Assembly (NCBI GenBank): GCA_963797475.1
Contig: CAWCPR010000001.1
Coordinates: 1,302,001-1,366,000, forward strand
Reading direction: 5' to 3'
Origin: CAWCPR01 sp963797475
Lineage (GTDB): Bacteria; Chloroflexota; Anaerolineae; Anaerolineales; UBA4823
Length of the DNA stretch: 64,000 nt
The number at the start of each line of letters is the position of its first letter. Position 1 is the stretch's first letter. The notes below the pieces were generated by a model, which did not search any database, was not told the origin of the DNA, and saw only the letters and a list, made by a program, of their open reading frames with translations. Positions 59,137 through 64,000 of this stretch are shown piece after piece. The position numbers and the translations under genes were made by a program.

Positions 59137-59577
59137 TCAACTGCATCCAGGGCTCAGTATAGTGTCAGTGACTGAGGCACTGATGCCAATGGATTGGCTT
59201 CCCAGGAGCGCTCCGAGAAAAGGCATTGTGATTGGGAAGTTTTCGTAAGCCACTCGAACGGTTATAGCGTTGCCTGTACAGGCCGGACCACTGATCTTGA
59301 TCTGAACCGAGGTCTTTGCTTTTTCATCTTTTGTAATATCAGAAAGCAAGTTTGAGCTCTGGCGGACGCGGCTCTCGATCTCTGCTAATCCGGTAGGGTT
59401 GGTCGAGGCGTATAGGGCCCCTTCTTGAGCGCCATCGCGCAATGCCATATAAGTGAATAATGCCCGGCCACCATCGACAATTCCCGCCAGCATAATCAAG
59501 AGAAAAACCATCCCGAAGGCAAATTCCATCATACTCTGACCTTTTTCTGAAAGATTTTTTTTCTTCTTTTCATTCAT
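59137..59577 (-). CDS. TadE-family pseudopilin-like protein
   Basis: A 146-residue protein with a charged head (NEKKKKNLSEKGQ), then SMMEFAFGMVFLLIMLAGIVDGGRALFTYMALRDGAQEGALYAS, the TadE signature with Glu near the start of the helix. The C-terminal domain is beta-rich. TadE proteins are pseudopilins of Flp pili. It lies 31 nt upstream of the TadG-like gene. Confidence 0.9.
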   Translation of the reverse strand: MNEKKKKNLSEKGQSMMEFAFGMVFLLIMLAGIVDGGRALFTYMALRDGAQEGALYASTNPTGLAEIESRVRQSSNLLSDITKDEKAKTSVQIKISGPACTGNAITVRVAYENFPITMPFLGALLGSQSIGISASVTDTILSPGCS

Positions 59578-59649
59578 TGAAAACCTCCATATCTTGAAAC
59601 ATATGGCTATCTATCCGCCACTCAGCGCTTCAAACGCGTAAGCCGACGT

Positions 59650-62061
59650 CTACCGTAATGCAATCGGTAAGTAAGCTTGATAGAATCCCTCGTATGGGGC
59701 ATTGCCATAGCCATAAGAATTCGTGATCACGGTAAGCTCCGAGCTCGGATCGATATCGTAAATCATCGGTGGGGTGATAGCTGAACCGTTTGCGTCAATC
59801 AACGTATAACAAAAATAGTTGCTTTGCTCAGCATCCTCCCAGGTAATAATGCCATACCCATTTCCATCTTTTGTCACCGAGACTTCGCCTGAACGACGTC
59901 CTTTTGGGGTGGAAAGGGTTTGCACCCCTACTATGGGCGTGTAATTTCCTCCACTCAAAACCACATATTGCACCTGGTCGCTTTCGACGATGTTCCAGGC
60001 CAGCAAAACTGGCCCGCCAATCAATTCTTCGCCGTCAGGGGTCGAGCCAGTGCTGCCTGGGATCTCAACCGCTGGTTTAACAACACTGCCATTGGAATCC
60101 AGGATCAAATAACCGGTCGTGGAAACATCGTCGCTGAGATCGTCCGGATCACCGATATCATTCTTTACGTAAGCCAACAGAATCCGGCGTCCGGCCAGGC
60201 TAACCAGGCTGGGTGAGATATAGCGCAGGCTTCCAGGGATGCCTTGTAGAACGGTTGTAGGCTCTGAAACCGGGCTGCCGGATTGATCGAAAACCGCATA
60301 AACCAGATTGGTCGTATCACCTTCGCTCTGCAGACGCTCGTCCCCCCAGGCAATTACAAACCGGTTATCGTCGCTGCCGGCAACGCGTGGTGAGTTGTAG
60401 GATGGGACGTCCAGATCATCTTTTCCCTTCCAGCCCTCGTTTTGGGTCAGTTGGATGGGCGGAATAACCATGGCCCCATCAGCATCCAGGATAGAGAAGC
60501 TCAGGTTGTAGTTTACCTTCTGAACGGATTGTCCGTTTTCAATAAATTGTTGAGAGACCTTATGGATCCAAACCACTCCCACCTGGCCGGCTGGAATCCC
60601 AGCCATTGCAGCAATCCGGTCCTCCGTGCGCAAGCTCAAATCAGGTGAATTGTTATCGACGATCTGAGATATGGGTCGTATCATGTTCCCAAAGTGATTG
60701 AGCACAACGTATTCCAGGTTGGAATAAAACACGTTGTTCTCAGCAGTTCGCCCGTTGCGCTCCCAAGAATAAAAGTAATTTCCTGCCGCCGTTTGCACAA
60801 CCGAGAAATTGCTCCCGGTAAACTGGTTCTCGGTGATGCGCGCCGAGATCTGGTTCTCTTTCCAGATGAATTGCAAACGCATGCCCAGGCGATCCTCAAA
60901 TAGCGCCTGGCCAAAAGGCGCTGGGGCTGCCATCTGCAAGATAGCGGCCGCCTTGTGTACAGGGTCATGATCCGAAACCGCCGCAAGCTCGCCGCGCACG
61001 AAATCTCCCTCCCCGGCTGTTGCTGGAGATTTCAACCGGATCGTGAGAGTCAGGGTCTCTCCTTGCGCTATCGGACCAGTCTCAAAGAGGCCGCCTGTAT
61101 TTCCAGCAGCCAGCGGCTGGCTTGTCCCAAACCGATAAATGGACAATTCCCACAAAGGATTGTTCGGAGTCCAACTCAGGCTGTAGCTATCCGTCCCTTG
61201 CTCTCCAGTGTTGCGCAATGCTATGTTAAGGCTTGCACTACCCCCCGCCGTAAAAGCGCTGAGATAGCGTGGAAAAACCTTAGCGCGGAAGGTCTTTGCT
61301 GGGCGGGAGAAAAGAATTGACCGGTCCAACTGTAAACCTGGAGAATTGTAGAGGTACAGCAGGCCATCTACGCCATGTTGGTCCTCAATACCAACCGTCG
61401 CCTCATCGGTTGTCCCATTGAGCTCCAAGTATTGCACCAGGATATCCCCATTCGGATACAGAAGCGCTTCAAAAGTGAGCAACTCCTGGCTACCGAGTTT
61501 TGCCACATGCAGCCACTCGACGACAAAGAACTGCTCTCCAGCCTCTTCAACCAGTCGGTAATAGACCCGGCTGATTTTTTGTCCATCTCCGGCGACCAGC
61601 AAGATCAAATCATCCCAGAAAGGAGCGATAAAGTTATCTGGCGTAGTGTCGCGTGGAATTAACTGGTTCGAAAATTTATCCTCCTTCACGCCAAGGGTCA
61701 GCAAACCGTTTGTGCTGACATAAAGCTGGGAATAATAATTCTCATAAAATGGAAAATCGAATCCAATTTCAACCGGCCCGACGACCTCGTCGTCCTGAGT
61801 AGGAAAATTTAATTCGATCCCATGCGAAGCTGCGTCGAACCATTCTGGAGTTTGAGTGTCGTCCAAGGAATAGCCAAAATTATCCACTGCGGCGGCTTCC
61901 CTGGGTCCAACAGCGGGCTGTACAGGCGCGCCATCCGGTTTTCCCGGTTCCGGATGGGATCCAGCCGCTTGGACCCGCGCCAATTGAACCGAATTTGCCC
62001 CCACAAAAGCAGCTAACAGGAATAACACCAGGAGAATCTTTGTTCGAAAGTGAGGTTTCAT
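59650..62061 (-). CDS. large secreted protein with beta-domain and NIDO-like motif
   Basis: An 803-residue protein with a clear signal peptide (1-33). Residues about 90-260 have the pattern GFDFPFYENYYSQLYVSTNGLLTLG ... FIAPFWDDL, typical of NIDO-like secreted beta domains. A conserved-repeat-like domain follows (TAGGSASLNIALRNTGEQGTDSYSL). The second half has propeller-like repeats (VAGSDDNRFVIAWGDERL, LAGRRILLAYVKNDIGDPDD). The tail YQAYLPIALR is a short C-terminal motif frequent in Chloroflexi exoproteins, perhaps a sorting signal. It lies among Tad-like genes; function is unknown. Confidence 0.78.
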   Translation of the reverse strand: MKPHFRTKILLVLFLLAAFVGANSVQLARVQAAGSHPEPGKPDGAPVQPAVGPREAAAVDNFGYSLDDTQTPEWFDAASHGIELNFPTQDDEVVGPVEIGFDFPFYENYYSQLYVSTNGLLTLGVKEDKFSNQLIPRDTTPDNFIAPFWDDLILLVAGDGQKISRVYYRLVEEAGEQFFVVEWLHVAKLGSQELLTFEALLYPNGDILVQYLELNGTTDEATVGIEDQHGVDGLLYLYNSPGLQLDRSILFSRPAKTFRAKVFPRYLSAFTAGGSASLNIALRNTGEQGTDSYSLSWTPNNPLWELSIYRFGTSQPLAAGNTGGLFETGPIAQGETLTLTIRLKSPATAGEGDFVRGELAAVSDHDPVHKAAAILQMAAPAPFGQALFEDRLGMRLQFIWKENQISARITENQFTGSNFSVVQTAAGNYFYSWERNGRTAENNVFYSNLEYVVLNHFGNMIRPISQIVDNNSPDLSLRTEDRIAAMAGIPAGQVGVVWIHKVSQQFIENGQSVQKVNYNLSFSILDADGAMVIPPIQLTQNEGWKGKDDLDVPSYNSPRVAGSDDNRFVIAWGDERLQSEGDTTNLVYAVFDQSGSPVSEPTTVLQGIPGSLRYISPSLVSLAGRRILLAYVKNDIGDPDDLSDDVSTTGYLILDSNGSVVKPAVEIPGSTGSTPDGEELIGGPVLLAWNIVESDQVQYVVLSGGNYTPIVGVQTLSTPKGRRSGEVSVTKDGNGYGIITWEDAEQSNYFCYTLIDANGSAITPPMIYDIDPSSELTVITNSYGYGNAPYEGFYQAYLPIALR

Positions 62062-62098
62062 ATCTCAATCGTGAGAATGGTTTTTTAGCCTTGAGTTT

Positions 62099-63223
62099 TT
62101 AATTGGCCACATCGACGGAAATGGGGTTGCAGTTTTCTCTGTCGAAGGTCACTTCAATGGTGTGAATCACGCCTTTCTTCAAGCGGTTTTCGTAAGTCAG
62201 CACCATCCAGGCCTCCGAGAAGCTGCCGGTCCAATCTGGCTCAACAATTACGGGCGGATTGTCCCATGGCCCGGGAGGATTAATATCCAAGAAGGTCAGG
62301 GACTTCAGCGTTTGGTTGTAACCTTGGGTCTCCCAATCCACTCGGATCTGTGTGATCCCTATTTCTTGTTCTGGAGACAGGTTGGTGATCTTCCAGCTAA
62401 TTTTCTTCTCGTCTTCTATTTTTATAATGCTGCCCTGAGGGCACATAGGGGTCGCGGTTGGGGTCGGCGTATTGGTGCTGGTTGGCGTTGGCGATGGGCC
62501 TTCTGTAGGAGTTGGTGTTTCAGTAGGCGTCGCGGTATCGGTTGGGGTTGGCGTGAAGGTATCCGTTGGGGTCGGCGTGAAGGTATCCGTCGGCTTCGGC
62601 GTCCGTGTCGGGATCGGCGGAATTGGTGTATCGGTCGGTGTCGGCGGAATTGGTGTATCGGTTGGGGTCGGCGGAATTGGTGTATCGGTCGGCGGAATTG
62701 CTGTGCTGGTATTGGTTGGGTAGGGCGATGGAGGCGTCCCCTCGATGGTGACGTCTTTCAAGATTGTTCTGGCGGTCGTTGAATTGATTGGGAACGCCGC
62801 TACTTTCACGAGCGGCAAGATCGGTTGGTAACTGGCGACAATTTGCACAACCAGGCGGTCTCCGAGATTGACCGGCTGGTCTGCCGGACAGCTCTTCGCG
62901 AAAACAACCGTATTCGGCCCGTGATCGTAAGAGATAAGAATATCCTCATCGCGAATCCCAGCCAGACCGCCTAAACGTTTCGCCGCATCCCGAATCCCAT
63001 CACAATCCTGGTAGTGCGGCTGGTTGTCTTTGGCTTGCCCGGCAGCGGAACCGTAGCGGGCAGCTTCCCGGCTGGCTGTGAGCGTGGAACTGTAAATAAA
63101 CAGCAGCCTGCCCAATTCAATGACTCCGAAAATAAGAAGCAAAAGAAGTGGAATGATTAGAGCAAACTCCACCATGCCTTGCGCCTTTGCCGATCCAGTT
63201 GTTTTCCTTAACCAAACAATCAT
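62099..63223 (-). CDS. TadE-like protein with long Thr-Pro repeat region
   Basis: A 374-residue protein. The N-terminus is TadE-like (AQGMVEFALIIPLLLLLIFGVIELGRLLFIYSSTLTASREAARYGSA). A beta domain (about 65-160) is followed by about 95 residues of TPTDTPIPP-type repeats (nt about 62440-62720) and a C-terminal beta domain (about 270-374). The repeat is a stiff, probably glycosylated or wall-spanning linker. The repeat DNA is regular and may vary in copy number by slippage. It is first in the minus-strand pilus-like run. Confidence 0.85.
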   Translation of the reverse strand: MIVWLRKTTGSAKAQGMVEFALIIPLLLLLIFGVIELGRLLFIYSSTLTASREAARYGSAAGQAKDNQPHYQDCDGIRDAAKRLGGLAGIRDEDILISYDHGPNTVVFAKSCPADQPVNLGDRLVVQIVASYQPILPLVKVAAFPINSTTARTILKDVTIEGTPPSPYPTNTSTAIPPTDTPIPPTPTDTPIPPTPTDTPIPPIPTRTPKPTDTFTPTPTDTFTPTPTDTATPTETPTPTEGPSPTPTSTNTPTPTATPMCPQGSIIKIEDEKKISWKITNLSPEQEIGITQIRVDWETQGYNQTLKSLTFLDINPPGPWDNPPVIVEPDWTGSFSEAWMVLTYENRLKKGVIHTIEVTFDRENCNPISVDVAN

Positions 63224-63403
63224 TCCGATCTTCCCTTAAAACTGGAATACCCTGCCAGAGCTCTTTTCAACACAGGATATATTAAGATCTCGCTAAGGTA
63301 AACGAAAAAAAGAAGTAAAAATTACAATCTTCGTTGATAAATAATGGAAACTTACAATATCGATAGGGCCTTCCTCGCTAAATATCGCCTCTTCCCCTAT
63401 TTT

Positions 63404-63438
63404 GATGAATCTCTGGAGACTGCGGCGTAGCCCAACAC
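63404..63438 (+). repeat. dispersed intergenic repeat, copy D (partial)
   Basis: TTTGATGAATCTCTGGAGAC and the following TGCGGCGTAGCC match the first 33 nt of copy A at 41719 with three differences. Only the left end of the element is present. The rest of the gap 63224-63500 is A/T-rich with no gene seen. Confidence 0.6.
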
Positions 63439-63500
63439 ATTAAAAACGAAAAGGCGGCTCATTAAGAGTAGCCTACCACAAGAATACCAGGAAATTCTGG

Positions 63501-64000
63501 TCACGGCTTTTCAGTCGGCTTAGGTTTCCTGGTTGGCTTAGGCTTCTTGGTAGGTTTGGGTTTCTTGGTTGCTTTGGGTTTCTTCGTAGGCCTGTTACCA
63601 TTTGTTGGGTGCGGCGTTTTGGTAACTTCCTCCTGGAAAGAAGTAGCTGGGGAAGTACCTGGCCCTGCAATCGCCGGGACAGTGGGCGTCACCCCTACCA
63701 GGGTAGGCGCCGGTGTGGATGACACACTGGGAGATCCACTTCCTGCGGATGTAGAAGTAACGGTGGGATCCGGAGAGGCGGTAGGGCTGGGTGTGGCGGT
63801 CGCCAGAAGATCAGCGGCCAGGGTAGGCGTCGCAGTAGCCAGGGTCAATACTTCCTCGACCTGCGCAAGGCCTAGCTGAGAGGCATTCATAACCTGTTCA
63901 AATTGCTGCTTCGCTGGCTCTGGCGCCGTACCGGCAAAGTTTGCCGCCATTCTCGTTTGCGCTGCCAGTGTAACCCTTAAATTACCTCCCAGGGCAGCGC
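63501..64000 (-). CDS. Lys/Pro/Thr-rich protein, N-terminus beyond window
   Basis: The frame is open to the right edge, with ALGGNLRVTLAAQTRMAANF readable upstream of the internal ATG at 63950, so the gene probably starts outside. The visible part has an Ala-rich helix (AKQQFEQVMNASQLGLAQVEEVLTLA), a Thr/Pro/Ser-rich linker and a basic tail of repeats (KKPKPTKKPKPTRKPKPTEKP-like, about 35 residues). The tail could bind cell wall, nucleic acid or acidic polymers. No family is recognised with confidence. Confidence 0.65.
   Translation of the reverse strand, partial: AALGGNLRVTLAAQTRMAANFAGTAPEPAKQQFEQVMNASQLGLAQVEEVLTLATATPTLAADLLATATPSPTASPDPTVTSTSAGSGSPSVSSTPAPTLVGVTPTVPAIAGPGTSPATSFQEEVTKTPHPTNGNRPTKKPKATKKPKPTKKPKPTRKPKPTEKP

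Noticed and set aside
62162..62782. Plus-strand frame rich in Arg, Gly and Trp opposite the TadE-like gene
   Set aside because: It is the antisense of the Thr-Pro repeats; composition follows from the repeat DNA and no ribosome site is present.
62440..63720. Regular repeats that could be taken for a CRISPR array
   Set aside because: They encode in-frame Thr-Pro and Lys-Pro-Thr repeats, have no unique spacers and no cas genes nearby.

Overview
The window looks like a chromosomal piece of a Chloroflexota bacterium, probably class Anaerolineae. This is inferred from gene content: a giant multi-GAF histidine kinase, several lipoproteins with Pro/Thr-rich linkers, paired DUF3048 proteins, a DUF3160 lipoprotein, a PyrF-PyrE fusion, TadE/TadG-like proteins and secreted proteins ending in a YLPI-type tail. 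No 16S rRNA or marker search was possible, so the placement is tentative. Most of the window is ordinary chromosome. No phage, IS transposase or CRISPR array was seen.

Layout. 1-2.9 kb: the 3' end of an alpha/beta hydrolase, a GlmU-like hexapeptide-repeat protein and a homologue of cyanobacterial long-chain acyl-ACP reductase. 3-11.5 kb: a signalling locus with a receiver/GGDEF-like regulator, a very large histidine kinase (about ten GAF domains, PAS, HisKA, HATPase) and a CheY-like regulator. 11.5-17.4 kb: an alpha/beta hydrolase without its nucleophile serine, then a consensus promoter, a TPP riboswitch with intrinsic terminator, thiN and a thiBPQ-type thiamine ABC transporter. 17.5-25.2 kb: a rhodanese, lipoproteins, DUF402, a minus-strand run of small membrane proteins (DUF2085, DUF4126, DUF4190 and two Cys-rich one-helix proteins) and two DUF3048 lipoproteins. 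25.2-31 kb: a minus-strand pyrimidine operon (pyrC-pyrB-pyrFE-pyrD) whose leader holds a promoter, a possible leader peptide and two tandem terminators, then surE with an internal stop. 31-39 kb: a membrane protein, an RlmI-like methyltransferase, and a minus-strand run of thiolase, folK, a small protein, folP and aconitase. 39-44.8 kb: a perfect 52-bp palindrome, a frameshifted GH1 glycosidase, a GNAT protein, tRNA-Ser(GGA) and a DUF3160 lipoprotein. 44.8-53.4 kb: a broken PKD-domain surface protein, a copper/cytochrome gene set including a CopC-CopD-YtkA-like-cytochrome c fusion, and a PIN/Phd toxin-antitoxin pair next to a decayed beta-helix gene. 53.5-57.5 kb: a cytochrome bc-type operon (Rieske, cytochrome b, two diheme cytochromes c). 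57.5-64 kb: SRP RNA, then TadG- and TadE-like genes and large secreted proteins on the minus strand.

How the parts work together. The thiamine genes form a ligand-controlled salvage unit. The pyr genes cover aspartate carbamoyltransferase through UMP synthesis, and their leader resembles the UTP-sensing pyrBI attenuator of enterobacteria. The Rieske, cytochrome b and cytochrome c genes form a quinol-oxidising electron-transfer complex. The nearby CopC-CopD-cytochrome c fusion suggests a link between copper handling and the periplasmic electron-transfer chain.

Caution. At least six loci carry single-base frameshifts or in-frame stops (the GAF kinase, surE, the GH1 gene, the PKD protein, the beta-helix remnant and the cytochrome c start). 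Several indels lie at or near short homopolymers. Sequencing or assembly error is at least as likely as real gene decay, and read mapping would decide.
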